DNA from: Opitutaceae bacterium TAV5
GTDB lineage: Bacteria > Verrucomicrobiota > Verrucomicrobiia > Opitutales > Opitutaceae
Reading direction: 5' to 3'
Assembly (NCBI GenBank): GCA_000242935.3
Contig: CP007053.1
Span: forward strand, 2,341,001 to 2,405,000
Length of the DNA: 64,000 nt
The notes beneath the pieces are model-generated. The model was not told the origin of the DNA. It saw nothing but the letters and a program-made list of their open reading frames with translations, and ran no database searches. The translations under genes and the position numbers were made by a program. Below are positions 42,878-52,048 of the stretch, piece by piece. Position 1 is the stretch's first letter, and each line of letters starts with the position of its first letter.

Positions 42878-44836
42878 GTGATCTACAACGACCAGAAACC
42901 TTTTGATGTCATCGTCTGCGGCGCCGGCCATGCCGGTTGCGAGGCCGCGCTCGCCGCCGCGCGCATGGGCTCGCACACGCTCCTCCTCACCGGCAATCTC
43001 GACACCATCGCTCAGATGAGCTGCAACCCGGCCATCGGTGGCCAGGCCAAGGGCCAGATCGTCCGCGAAATCGATGCGCTCGGCGGCGAAATGGCGATCA
43101 ACACCGATCACACCGGCATCCAGTTTCGCCTCCTCAATGAATCGAAAGGCCCGGCCGTCCAGTCGCCCCGCGCCCAGTGCGACAAGAAAGCCTACCAGTA
43201 CCGCCTCAAACACACCCTCGAACTGCAACCCGGCCTGCAACTCTTCCAGGCTACGGTCACCGGTCTCATTTACGAAACGACAAAAACCGGACGTACAGTC
43301 ACCGGCGTCCGCACCAACCTCGCTATCGAATTCCTCGGCCGCACCGTCGTCGTCACCACCGGCACGTTTCTGCGCGGCCTCATGCACATCGGCGCCAACC
43401 AGAACGAAGGAGGCAGGGCAGGGGATTTTTCGGCAAAAACGCTCTCCGGCAGTTTTCTCGAAGCCGGCATCGAGCTCCAGCGCCTCAAGACCGGCACGCC
43501 GCCGCGGCTCCTCGGCCGCTCGCTCGACTTCAGCAAGATGGAGCCGCAACACGGCGACGCGAACCCGACCTTCTTTGCTTTCCACGACACCCGCGACCCG
43601 GAAGCCGATCCGTTCCACGTGGAACAAACCGGCGAACGCCGCCTCGGCTGGACGCCCGGCTCCGACCAGGTTGCCTGCTGGATGACCTACACCACGGACG
43701 AGACGGCCCGCGTCACACGTGAGAATCTCACCCGCTCGGCCATGTACTCGGGCAACATCACCGGCACCGGCGCCCGCTATTGCCCGAGCTTCGAGGACAA
43801 GGTTGTCCGTTTCGCCGACAAGCCCCGCCACCTCCTTTTTCTCGAACCCGAGGGGCGCTCCACCAACGAATATTACGTCAACGGCCTCTCCACCTCGCTC
43901 CCGTTCGACGTGCAGCAGCAGCTTGTCCATAGTGTGCCCGGTCTCGAAAACGCCATCCTGCTGCGCCCCGCCTACGCCGTCGAATACGACTTCGCCCCGC
44001 CCACCCAGCTCTTTCCCTCGCTCGAATCGAAAAAAGTGGGAAACCTCTTTTTTGCCGGCCAGATCAACGGCACCTCCGGCTACGAGGAAGCCGCCTGCCA
44101 GGGCCTCGTTGCCGGCGTCAATGCCGTCCACAAGGTTCGCAACGAGGCTCCGCTCATCATCGGACGCCACGAAGGCTACATCGGCGTGCTCATCGACGAT
44201 CTCGTCACCAAAGGCACGACCGAACCTTACCGGATGTTTACCAGCCGCGCCGAGTACCGCCTGCTCTTCAACCACGGCAGCGCCGAGCTCCGCCTCCTGC
44301 ACCACGCTCGCGCCCATCATCTGGTTTCCCCGGCGCGTCTCTCCCGGATCGAAGAAAAGAAACGCCAAATCGAGGAGTGGATCGTCCGTCTCGAAACCAC
44401 CCGTCCTCCCGCCGGCAGCGACGGGGCAGGGCAGGGGACCTGGGCCGACTGCATCCGCCGCAGCAACCACTCCGGTGACACGGCCGCCGTCCAGGCCCTC
44501 ACGCCGTCCGGCTTTACCGACCTCCCTGCATCCCTGCGGCAGGAAATTTTCTATCGCGTCGCCTACAAGGGCTATCTGGAACGCGAGCAGCGGCAGATCG
44601 AAAAACTCTCGCAAATCGAAAAGATCAAAATCCCGCCGGCCCTCGATTATGCCCGGATCCGCGGGCTGCGCCATGAAAGCGCCCAGAAACTCGCCGCCGC
44701 CCGACCCTGGACGCTCGGCCAGGCCAGCCGGATCAGCGGCGTCAATCCGGCCGACATCAGCATCCTCATGGTCGTGATCGCCGCAGGGCAGGGGAGGGGA
44801 GAATCACATCCGGCCAGCGCTCCGGCTGCCGACTGA
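42878..44836 (+). CDS. mnmG: tRNA uridine 5-carboxymethylaminomethyl modification enzyme MnmG
   Basis: A 652-residue FAD enzyme, partner of MnmE in wobble-uridine modification. The dinucleotide-binding motif GAGHAG lies at 15-20, followed by CNPAIGGQAKGQIVREIDALGG and later FAGQINGTSGYEEAACQGLVAG, both diagnostic. The C-terminal helical domain ends with SRISGVNPADISILMVV. Start codon is GTG 42878, eight codons before the conserved FDVIVCGAG. It is a little longer than most homologues at the C-terminus (a Gly/Ser/Pro/Ala-rich tail). The neighbouring insertion may have replaced its original upstream signals. Confidence 0.94.
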   Translation: MIYNDQKPFDVIVCGAGHAGCEAALAAARMGSHTLLLTGNLDTIAQMSCNPAIGGQAKGQIVREIDALGGEMAINTDHTGIQFRLLNESKGPAVQSPRAQCDKKAYQYRLKHTLELQPGLQLFQATVTGLIYETTKTGRTVTGVRTNLAIEFLGRTVVVTTGTFLRGLMHIGANQNEGGRAGDFSAKTLSGSFLEAGIELQRLKTGTPPRLLGRSLDFSKMEPQHGDANPTFFAFHDTRDPEADPFHVEQTGERRLGWTPGSDQVACWMTYTTDETARVTRENLTRSAMYSGNITGTGARYCPSFEDKVVRFADKPRHLLFLEPEGRSTNEYYVNGLSTSLPFDVQQQLVHSVPGLENAILLRPAYAVEYDFAPPTQLFPSLESKKVGNLFFAGQINGTSGYEEAACQGLVAGVNAVHKVRNEAPLIIGRHEGYIGVLIDDLVTKGTTEPYRMFTSRAEYRLLFNHGSAELRLLHHARAHHLVSPARLSRIEEKKRQIEEWIVRLETTRPPAGSDGAGQGTWADCIRRSNHSGDTAAVQALTPSGFTDLPASLRQEIFYRVAYKGYLEREQRQIEKLSQIEKIKIPPALDYARIRGLRHESAQKLAAARPWTLGQASRISGVNPADISILMVVIAAGQGRGESHPASAPAAD

Positions 44837-44881
44837 AGCCAACGGTCCCGAATCATTCAAAATCCCGAAGCAGACCCGTAT

Positions 44882-44903
44882 CCGTTTCCGCGAACGGTTT
44901 TTT
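44882..44903 (+). terminator. Putative intrinsic terminator after mnmG
   Basis: CCGTT (44882-44886), loop TCCGCG, AACGG (44893-44897), then six T residues (44898-44903). The stem is short but the T tract is clean, and it lies 45 bases after the mnmG stop in the same direction. Confidence 0.5.
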
Positions 44904-44953
44904 CACGCGACCTTTCCGGAAAATCAGTTCATGATCCGCCAGAGAATACTCCG

Positions 44954-46369
44954 ATGACACTACCACCTCTGATTCGCCACGCCGCGTTCTGCCTCGCGGT
45001 TCCGCTGCTCGCACAAAACCTCGCCGCCGACTACAAGGATGATATCGGCTACACCGCCCTGGCAGCCGAGCTCGGTGCAGCGACACCCGACGGCTCCGGC
45101 GTCACCATCGCCCATGTGGAGGCAAGCACGAGCGGAAGGGAAGACGTTTATACCTACACCCCCAACACCGCGGACGCCCGGTTTTCCGGCGTCACCTTTA
45201 CCAACAAAAGCGCCAGCGCCAATCCGCCGACTGGAACCTCCGGCCACGCCACCACCACCGGCGGCCTTATTTACGGAAACAACGGCATGGGCTTCGGTAT
45301 CACGGAAGTGGATACCTATCTGGCCGATCACTGGATCGGTAACGGTTTTCTGAATACCGATGGCATCACCACCGCCCCGGCAATCGAAACGCGGGACGTG
45401 CAAAATCACAGCTGGGTCTCCGGCCCTGAAACCACAGCAGAAGAGGCTCGCGCCGTCCTCAGCCGGCTCGACTACGCCATCCAGCGCGACGACTTCGTGG
45501 CCGTTGTCGGCGTCAACAATGGCAAAAACAACGACAGGCCTCTCCTCTCCGCAGCCTACAACGTCATCAGCGTCGGACGAAGCGATGGCGCTCACAGCTC
45601 CACGCCCACCGCCGACGGGGTGCAGCGGCCGCACATCGTGGTGCCGGTGGGAACCACCAGCGATGCCACGGCTGTCGTCAGTGCCGCCGCGGCGCTCCTC
45701 ATCGGGGCGGCGCGCGATGCGGGCGCGGGTTTTGCCGATGGCGACAAATCCGAAACCGTCAAGGCCCTGCTCCTCGCCGGCGCCACCACGCTCCCCGGCT
45801 GGAGCCGGCAGTCGGAAACCTCACCGCTCGATCCGGTCCAGGGCGCCGGCCAGCTCAATATCTTCAACAGCTACCACATCCTGGCCGCCGGCCAACAGTC
45901 GGGAGCAACCCTTCCCGAAGGAGCAGCGGTTGCGTCCACCGGCTGGGATTACGCCGGTATCTCGTCCGGCGAGACGATCTCCTACCGGTTCAACCTCGAC
46001 GCCCAAAAAAACATGACCGTGGCGCTGACGTGGAACGCGATCTGGTCCGGCAGCAATTACGACGACCTCACGCTGTCGCTCGCCAATCTCGACCTCTGGC
46101 TTTACGAGGTCGGCGTGGACGGTTCGCTGAGCCTGGTCCAGCAAAGTCTTTCCACGGAAGAGAACCTCGAATTCATCCGCGTCAACGGTCTGGCTGCCGG
46201 CGAATATCTCATCCAGGTGAGCCTGCTTTCCGAAGGCGACATCGAGTATGCGCTGGCCTGGCAGGCGTCGGTCCCCGAGCCGGCAACCGTCTTTTTCGTG
46301 CTGGCGGGGATTGCGGTTCTGGTCATCGGCCGGATTGCCGGCCTGCCGACCGGCAGAAGGCAGGGATAA
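44954..46369 (+). CDS. Subtilase-like (S8-type) protein with PEP-CTERM tail
   Basis: A 471-residue exported protein: signal at 1-25, then a subtilisin-type domain. VTIAHVEAS (51-59) aligns with the VAVIDTG strand, so the catalytic Asp is replaced by Glu56. His98 (GTSGHATTTGG) and Ser236 (VPVGTTSDATAVVSAAAALL) fit the other catalytic blocks, and FVAVVGVNNGKNN fits the structural core. A beta-sandwich follows (about 330-440) and the protein ends with VPEPATVFFVLAG, a helix and GRRQG. It is probably a surface-tethered serine peptidase, or a non-catalytic relative. It stands alone, flanked by a terminator and a palindrome. Confidence 0.78.
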   Translation: MTLPPLIRHAAFCLAVPLLAQNLAADYKDDIGYTALAAELGAATPDGSGVTIAHVEASTSGREDVYTYTPNTADARFSGVTFTNKSASANPPTGTSGHATTTGGLIYGNNGMGFGITEVDTYLADHWIGNGFLNTDGITTAPAIETRDVQNHSWVSGPETTAEEARAVLSRLDYAIQRDDFVAVVGVNNGKNNDRPLLSAAYNVISVGRSDGAHSSTPTADGVQRPHIVVPVGTTSDATAVVSAAAALLIGAARDAGAGFADGDKSETVKALLLAGATTLPGWSRQSETSPLDPVQGAGQLNIFNSYHILAAGQQSGATLPEGAAVASTGWDYAGISSGETISYRFNLDAQKNMTVALTWNAIWSGSNYDDLTLSLANLDLWLYEVGVDGSLSLVQQSLSTEENLEFIRVNGLAAGEYLIQVSLLSEGDIEYALAWQASVPEPATVFFVLAGIAVLVIGRIAGLPTGRRQG

Positions 46370-46395
46370 TCCCGGCGTCCCAAAGCCTTCGGATT

Positions 46396-46471
46396 TTTTA
46401 CACAAAGATCGCAAAGGACGCAAGGAATTGGTGTTCCGACACTTCGCGTTCTTTGCGATCTTTGTGTAAAA
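46396..46471. repeat. Intergenic palindrome, family 2 (CAAAG-type)
   Basis: Arms 46396-46425 (TTTTACACAAAGATCGCAAA...) and 46442-46471 (...TTTGCGATCTTTGTGTAAAA) are reverse complements with only two or three mismatches, around a 16-base loop. The outer bases GCCTTCGGATTTTT are shared with the element at 34533-34620. It may also serve as a terminator for the preceding subtilase gene. Confidence 0.78.
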
Positions 46472-46591
46472 GTCGGAGATTCCGGGGACACCGACCGGGG
46501 GCAAATCCCGGGGAACACCTCCTCCTCGGGCGCTCCCGGAAAGGAAGCATTGCCCGGCCAGGATGCTACCGGCAGGCTGGCTCCCTTTGAC

Positions 46592-47959
46592 ATGAGCACA
46601 GGCGACGATGGCGGGAGTCATTTCCACCCTCCGGCCGGCGACAAGGAAAGCCCGACCGCCGAAGGACAAATTCTCAACCCGGCTGCAGCCCTCGCGGCAG
46701 CGGAAAGCGGCGGCGGCACGCCCACCCCGCCGGTCCTGCCTGTGCAAGCAGCGACCTTTATCGAAAAAGGCACCCCGGCATTCCGGCGCACCGTCGCGGC
46801 GCTGTTTGCCGCAGGCTTCGCCACCTTCGCGCTGCTTTACTGCGTACAGCCGCTCATGCCGGTGCTCGCCCGGGAGTTCGGGCTCACCGCCGCCGCCAGC
46901 AGCCTCGTTCTCTCCGTCTCCACCGCCACGCTTGCGTTCGGGCTGGTATTGACCGGCCCGCTCTCCGATGCGATCGGACGCAAGCCGATCATGGTGGCCG
47001 CTCTCTTCGGCGCCGCGCTCTGCACACTCGCCGCCTCGGTCATGCCGGGCTGGCACGGCGTGCTGGCGATGCGCGTGCTGGTCGGCGTTTTCCTGAGCGG
47101 CCTGGTGGCGGTGGCCATGACCTACCTGAGCGAGGAGATCCAGCCGCAGGTGCTCGGTTTCGCCATGGGGCTCTATATCGCGGGGAACGCCATCGGCGGC
47201 ATGGGCGGGCGGCTGATCACCGGTGTGGTCGTCGATTTCGTCTCGTGGCGTGTGGCCGTGGCCCTGATGGGCGGGCTGGCGCTGGCGGCGGCGATGGTTT
47301 TCCGGCGGCTCGTCCCGGAGTCGCGGCATTTCCGCCCTGCGCCGCTGCGGATGCGCTCGCTGGTGGACGGGTTCCGGCTCCACCTCGCCGACGCCGCGCT
47401 TCCGTGGCTGTTCGTCGAGGGATTTTTGCTGATGGGCGGATTTGTCACGCTTTTCAACTACATCACTTACCGGCTGCTCGCCGCGCCTTATAACCTGAGT
47501 CAGGCGATCGTGGGGTTTGTCTCCGCCGTCTACCTGACCGGCATCTACAGCTCGGCCCGCGTCGGCGCGCTCGCCGACAGGCTCGGGCGGCGGCGCGTGC
47601 TCTGGGCGGTGATCGGCGTGATGCTCGCCGGCGTGCTCGTGACACTCCTCGACCCGCTCTGGCTGGTGCTGGCCGGCATGCTGATTTTCACTTTCGGCTT
47701 TTTCGGCGCGCATTCGGTGGCGAGCAGCTGGATCGGCCGCCGGGCGCGACGGGCGCGCGGCCAGGCATCGTCGCTCTACCTGCTGAGTTACTATCTGGGT
47801 TCGAGCGTCGCCGGCACCTGCGGCGGGTTTTTCTGGCATCGCGCCGGCTGGACGGGCGTGGGCCTTTTTATCGCCGGTCTCCTGCTGGCAGCCCTGTTCG
47901 TCGCCCTCCACCTGACCCGCGTGCCACCCCTGGCGACCGGAGACGCCGGAGCCCGCTGA
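46592..47959 (+). CDS. MFS transporter (YnfM-like)
   Basis: A 455-residue major-facilitator protein. A polar N-terminus of about 60 residues precedes 12 helices, starting FAAGFATFALLYCVQPLMPVLA, very like YnfM-type permeases. The loop motif PLSDAIGRKPIM (GxxxD-x-x-GRK) is intact and repeats as ALADRLGRRRVL. I choose ATG 46592; a TTG at 46550 close to an AAGGAAG would add 14 residues. Monocistronic; substrate unknown. Confidence 0.87.
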   Translation: MSTGDDGGSHFHPPAGDKESPTAEGQILNPAAALAAAESGGGTPTPPVLPVQAATFIEKGTPAFRRTVAALFAAGFATFALLYCVQPLMPVLAREFGLTAAASSLVLSVSTATLAFGLVLTGPLSDAIGRKPIMVAALFGAALCTLAASVMPGWHGVLAMRVLVGVFLSGLVAVAMTYLSEEIQPQVLGFAMGLYIAGNAIGGMGGRLITGVVVDFVSWRVAVALMGGLALAAAMVFRRLVPESRHFRPAPLRMRSLVDGFRLHLADAALPWLFVEGFLLMGGFVTLFNYITYRLLAAPYNLSQAIVGFVSAVYLTGIYSSARVGALADRLGRRRVLWAVIGVMLAGVLVTLLDPLWLVLAGMLIFTFGFFGAHSVASSWIGRRARRARGQASSLYLLSYYLGSSVAGTCGGFFWHRAGWTGVGLFIAGLLLAALFVALHLTRVPPLATGDAGAR

Positions 47960-48160
47960 CAAAACCCGGAACAATCCATACGAACCCGAACCGGAAACGT
48001 AATCTATTAAAAATCAGATACTTTCATTCACTGATGTCGGTATTTTTACGGCCGCCATCCCAGAGAAGCGGAGCTTTTGGCAAAAACAGGCCGGGTTCCG
48101 CACGTGACGCGGAGGCGCGGGCCGTGTTGCGTTTTCCGATACCGGTTCTCCCGCTTCATC

Positions 48161-49468
48161 ATGAAACCTCGTGCCGCCGCTTCCTCCTCTCCTGCTCCCT
48201 CCGCGACCGACTACACGTTTCGCTTCGGCGATGCGCTCGTCGGGGCGCAAATGCTCTTCGTCGCCTTCGGCGCGCTCGTGCTCGTGCCGATTCTTACCGG
48301 CCTCAATCCCAACGTCGCCCTGTTCACCGCCGGCCTCGGCACTCTCATTTACCAGCTCATCACGAAAGGCAAGGTGCCGGTGTTCGTCGCGTCGAGTTTC
48401 GCGTTCATCGCGCCGATCCAGTACGGTCTGGGCAAGGACGGATGGGGACTGCCGGCCACGCTGTGCGGGCTGGTGGGCGCCGGGTTCATTTATTTTGTCG
48501 TGAGCATGCTGATACGCTGGCGCGGCATCGGGTTCATCCGGAAAATCATCCCGGCCGTGGTTGTCGGGCCTGTGGTGATGGTGATCGGGCTGCTGCTGGC
48601 GCCGGTGGCGGCGGACATGGCGATGGGCAGGACGAGCGGCGGGGCGATCCCGCAATGGCAGGCGCTGGTCATCGCCGGCATTTCCCTGCTGGCCATGGTG
48701 CTGGTGTCGCTGCTCGGGCGCGGGATGCTGCGGTTGCTGCCGATCCTGTGCGGCATCGCGGCCGGCTATGTCGCTTCGCTGGCGATGGGGTTTGTCAATT
48801 TCGAGAAAGTCATCGCCGCACCCTGGATTGCGATGCCGGCGTTTGTGACGCCGACGTGGAATCTCTCGGCGATCCTCTTCATCGCGCCCGTCGCGCTGGC
48901 GCCGATCATCGAGCATTATGGGGCGATCCAGGCGATCGGCCAGATCACCGGACGCGACTACGTCAAAAACCCCGGCATCGACCGCTGCCTGTTCGGCGAC
49001 GGCGTGGCGACTTCGGTGGCGGGCATGCTCGGTGGTCCCCCGTGCACGACTTACAGCGAGGTGATCGGCGCGGTGGCGCTGACGCGGGCGTTCAACCCGG
49101 CGATCATGACCTGGGCGGCGATCACCGCGATCCTGCTGGCATTTGTCGGCAAGGTCGGCGCGGTGCTGGCCACGATTCCGGGTCCGGTGATGGGCGGCAT
49201 CATGACGCTGCTGTTCGGAGCCATCGCGGTCGTGGGCATGCAAACGCTGGCGCGTTCGCGCGAGGACCTGCTGGAGCCGCGCAACATGACGATCGTGGCG
49301 CTGGTCCTCGTCTGCGGCATCGGCGGCATGGTCATCGGTGACAAACAATCTTTCGCGCTGGAGGGCATCGGTCTGGCCGGCATCCTCGGCATCGTGCTCA
49401 ACCTGGTGCTGCCGAAAGCACGACCGGAGAGCGCAGTGACGGAGGCAGGAGAGAAGACGCGGGAATAA
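48161..49468 (+). CDS. Uracil/xanthine permease, NCS2 family (UraA-like)
   Basis: A 435-residue nucleobase:cation symporter. Signature stretches include VGAQMLFVAFGALVLVPILTGLNPNVALFTAG, GKVPVFVASSFAFIAPI, and the NCS2 motif around PIIEHYGAIQAIGQITGRDYVKNPG, with Glu and His typical of uracil transporters, then GGPPCTTYSEVIGAVALTR. Start is ATG 48161, preceding the conserved region; the open frame reaches further up. Expected to take up uracil with protons. Confidence 0.9.
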   Translation: MKPRAAASSSPAPSATDYTFRFGDALVGAQMLFVAFGALVLVPILTGLNPNVALFTAGLGTLIYQLITKGKVPVFVASSFAFIAPIQYGLGKDGWGLPATLCGLVGAGFIYFVVSMLIRWRGIGFIRKIIPAVVVGPVVMVIGLLLAPVAADMAMGRTSGGAIPQWQALVIAGISLLAMVLVSLLGRGMLRLLPILCGIAAGYVASLAMGFVNFEKVIAAPWIAMPAFVTPTWNLSAILFIAPVALAPIIEHYGAIQAIGQITGRDYVKNPGIDRCLFGDGVATSVAGMLGGPPCTTYSEVIGAVALTRAFNPAIMTWAAITAILLAFVGKVGAVLATIPGPVMGGIMTLLFGAIAVVGMQTLARSREDLLEPRNMTIVALVLVCGIGGMVIGDKQSFALEGIGLAGILGIVLNLVLPKARPESAVTEAGEKTRE

Positions 49469-49541
49469 CGCGCGAACTGTCTGGCGGGAGGGAGCCGTTC
49501 CGCGAAGCCTGCTGCCGTTTTGCCCTTCTCCTTGCCGCTCG

Positions 49542-50420
49542 TCACTCGTACCGCCCGGCGCGGCCGAAGTAGTTGAGCAGCCAGCATTCTTTCCACACGC
49601 GGTAGCGGCCTTCGTAGGTGATCTTGCCGTGCTCCTCGCGCTCGCGGTGCGGGAAAAGGAAACCGAGCTCGGTGTTGATCTGCTCGAGCTCCACCTGCTG
49701 GCCGTTGATGTCGTTGAGCGGTTCGCTCGTCCAGGGACACGGTGTTTCGCCCGCTTCCGCCAAGCGCCGGCGGTGGCGGGCGAGCAGCTTGCGCGGTGAA
49801 CGACAAAGCGGATACCTCCGCACCAGCCAGTTCTCCGGATAAAAACCGGCGAAGGGCATGAAGATATTGTCCGTGACGATCCGGTGCCCGCCGGTCGTAT
49901 TGGTTGCCAGATGCAGGCACATGGCCACTGCTCCGGCAGGTTGCGGGAAGAACGTCACCTGAAGCCGGATCTTCGCCTCGGCATCGTGATAGACCGACAT
50001 CCGCAACCGGATGCCGGGCGCAATGTCGGAATGCAGCGACTGCACCTGCTTGAAACCCTCCCGCCGCAGCCAGTCGCGCACGCGCAGAAAGCGGATATCC
50101 GTCGGCCATTCCTCGCCGCCGGCATTGACTGAAAACCGCGGAAAAAGCGGCAACGGACTCACGCTGAGCGCCTTGATTGCCAGCCAGTTGTAAACCGTAT
50201 CTCCGAGAAACCAGACGAGAAAAAAGGCCAGCGTCAGCGCCGGCAGCGGACGGTCACTCCATTCCAGACCCCGGACCACCAGCGCGCCGCCGAGCGAAAA
50301 AATCACCAGCCTCAGCCAGCGATTGGCAATCGCCAGCACCGGCGAGGCACGGCGCTGGTTGATCTGCATCACAACCAGCGAGGCGATCATCGCAGCGTAA
50401 ACGTAGTAGAGCGGGTCCAT
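49542..50420 (-). CDS. Membrane protein of unknown function
   Basis: About 292 residues. Two or three N-terminal helices (YYVYAAMIASLVVMQI; LRLVIFSLGGALVVRGL; ALTLAFFLVWFLGDTVYN) precede a soluble domain of about 190 residues rich in aromatic and charged residues (DWLRREGFKQVQSLHSDIAPG; ATNTTGGHRIVTDNIFMPF). I recognise no family. Start ATG 50420 precedes the first helix; ATG 50444 would add eight residues. It follows dnaN on the same strand after about 170 bases, with a family 1 palindrome arm in the gap. Confidence 0.65.
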   Translation of the reverse strand: MDPLYYVYAAMIASLVVMQINQRRASPVLAIANRWLRLVIFSLGGALVVRGLEWSDRPLPALTLAFFLVWFLGDTVYNWLAIKALSVSPLPLFPRFSVNAGGEEWPTDIRFLRVRDWLRREGFKQVQSLHSDIAPGIRLRMSVYHDAEAKIRLQVTFFPQPAGAVAMCLHLATNTTGGHRIVTDNIFMPFAGFYPENWLVRRYPLCRSPRKLLARHRRRLAEAGETPCPWTSEPLNDINGQQVELEQINTELGFLFPHREREEHGKITYEGRYRVWKECWLLNYFGRAGRYE

Positions 50421-50544
50421 GGATTCAGGATGGAGCGACGACATGGCCAGCGGCCGGCCTTTGGCTTCGGTACCTGCCGTAGTCCGGTTGAAGTCGCTTC
50501 GTGCCTCGACGGGATTCCTGTATTCCGGCTCTCTGCCCGGCAAG

Positions 50545-50569
50545 GCAGCGGCAGGAATGCCGCCGCTCC
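50545..50569. repeat. Single arm of family 1 palindrome
   Basis: A perfect copy of one 25-base arm found twice at 133-251 and 3219-3349, here without its partner. It lies just after the dnaN stop, where its internal hairpin (GCGGCA-GGAA-TGCCGC) could act in transcript ending. Confidence 0.75.
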
Positions 50570-50591
50570 CGGGAAGCAGCCGTCTTTACCT

Positions 50592-51716
50592 TCAGCTCAG
50601 GCGGACGGGCATGATCACGCAGATGAAGTTTTCCAGCGTCTTGAACACACCGGGGCTCACCTCGTCTTTCAGCTCGAAAAACACCTCGTCCTTGGTCAGG
50701 GCGCGGAGCGGGTCCATCACGAACGCCGGGTTGAAGGCCACCTGCAGATCGGGGCCGCTGTAGGCGATCGCCATCGACTCGTGCGCCTCGCCGAAATCGG
50801 GACTCTGCGCCGTGATCTCGAGGAGGTTGGTGCTGATCTTGATTTTGACTTGGTTGGACTTGTCGGAACAGACAAGCGCGGCGCGGTGCACGCACTCGGC
50901 GAGGAGTTCGCGCTCCAGTTTGATGCGCTGGTGCGTCTCCTTGGGAATAACCTGTTGGTAATTGGGATAATTTCCCTCCACCACCTTCGAGTACAGGTAG
51001 ATGGAATCGACCAGTCCGGTGTCTTCCCCCTCGGTGCTGATTTCGAAAGAGGCGCGGCGGTCGTTGAAGGCGATCTTGATTTTCTCACCCTTGCCGAGCA
51101 TGCGGAGGAGTTCGCCCACGGTTTTGGCGGGGAGGATGATGGAGCCGGCGGATTCCTCGGGGATTTCCATCTCTTTCGAGATCAGCGCGAGGCGGCGGCC
51201 GTCGGTGGCGACGAGAGCGAGCTTGGCGTCGCGGAAATTGAAGTACACGCCGTTGAGGATGTAGCGCGTCTCGTCGGTGGACTGCGCATAGGCGACGCTC
51301 TTGAGCATGCCCGTAAGCTCCTCCTGGCTGAGGGTAAAGCTCTTGTCGTCGCCGAATTCCGGCAGTGGCGGGAACTCGTCCTTGCCGATGCCCATGATCT
51401 TGAAGGTGGAGCCGCCCGAGGCGAGTTTCACCTGGTGGTTGGCGGATCCGTCGAACGAGACCTCCACGGAAGGGAGCTCGCGGACGATGGTGGCGAGGCG
51501 TTTGACGGGCAGGGTGACGGCGCCGGGCTCCTTGATCTCCGCCTTGATCCGGCAGCGGATGCCGAGATCGAGGTTGGTGGTGGTGAGAGAGATGTGATCT
51601 TTCTCGGCCTCGATCAGCACGTTGCTGAGGATGGGCATGGTGGCCTTGGAGCCGACAACGTTGAGGACCTGGGCGAGTCCGTTGCTGAAGTGATCGCGGT
51701 TGATCTTGAATTTCAT
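50592..51716 (-). CDS. dnaN: DNA polymerase III beta sliding clamp
   Basis: A 374-residue ring-clamp subunit that tethers DNA polymerase to the template. Three repeated clamp domains are visible, opening with [22 protein letters not shown] and ending with the hydrophobic [12 protein letters not shown]. The usual segments [23 protein letters not shown] and [19 protein letters not shown] are intact. No dnaA or recF is adjacent in the visible region. The 332-base upstream gap contains exactly repeated 13-mers. Confidence 0.95.
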   Translation of the reverse strand: MKFKINRDHFSNGLAQVLNVVGSKATMPILSNVLIEAEKDHISLTTTNLDLGIRCRIKAEIKEPGAVTLPVKRLATIVRELPSVEVSFDGSANHQVKLASGGSTFKIMGIGKDEFPPLPEFGDDKSFTLSQEELTGMLKSVAYAQSTDETRYILNGVYFNFRDAKLALVATDGRRLALISKEMEIPEESAGSIILPAKTVGELLRMLGKGEKIKIAFNDRRASFEISTEGEDTGLVDSIYLYSKVVEGNYPNYQQVIPKETHQRIKLERELLAECVHRAALVCSDKSNQVKIKISTNLLEITAQSPDFGEAHESMAIAYSGPDLQVAFNPAFVMDPLRALTKDEVFFELKDEVSPGVFKTLENFICVIMPVRLS

Positions 51717-52048
51717 GAGGCCTGTTTTGGAAAAACGACTAGGAGAGGGAAGAGCGGGGGCTCTGTCGAGAGTCGAGAAAAGGAAGATGCCAACAAAGGA
51801 GAATAGAGACTTCTTTCAATAAAAGAAAATACATCGTCTTATTATGGGCTGCGAAGAACCGGAATAACCGGCCCGTTTTCACTCGCGGAAGGGGACCCCG
51901 AAGACGGTGAGCAACTGTCGGGAAGGGGAGGGGAAAGTGGCGGGTTGTTCGCAGGGTCAAAGTTGTGGGTCGGTTATTGGTCAGTTGTTCGCAGGGTTTT
52001 TCGCAGGTGGTCGCCGGGAGGGAAGGGCGGGGAGAGGATGTGACGGCT
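51717..52048. other. Region upstream of dnaN with spaced 13-base repeats
   Basis: No gene is supported here. GTTGTTCGCAGGG occurs at 51944-51956 and 51984-51996, exactly 40 bases apart, with a shortened third copy TTTTTCGCAGG at 51997-52007. An AT-rich stretch lies at about 51812-51845, just upstream of dnaN. These could be binding sites for a regulator of dnaN. I see no clear TTATCCACA-type DnaA boxes. Confidence 0.45.

Noticed and set aside
51717-52048. Replication origin beside dnaN
   Set aside because: No TTATCCACA-type box cluster, no dnaA, recF or gyrB nearby. The repeats are recorded but an origin is not supported.
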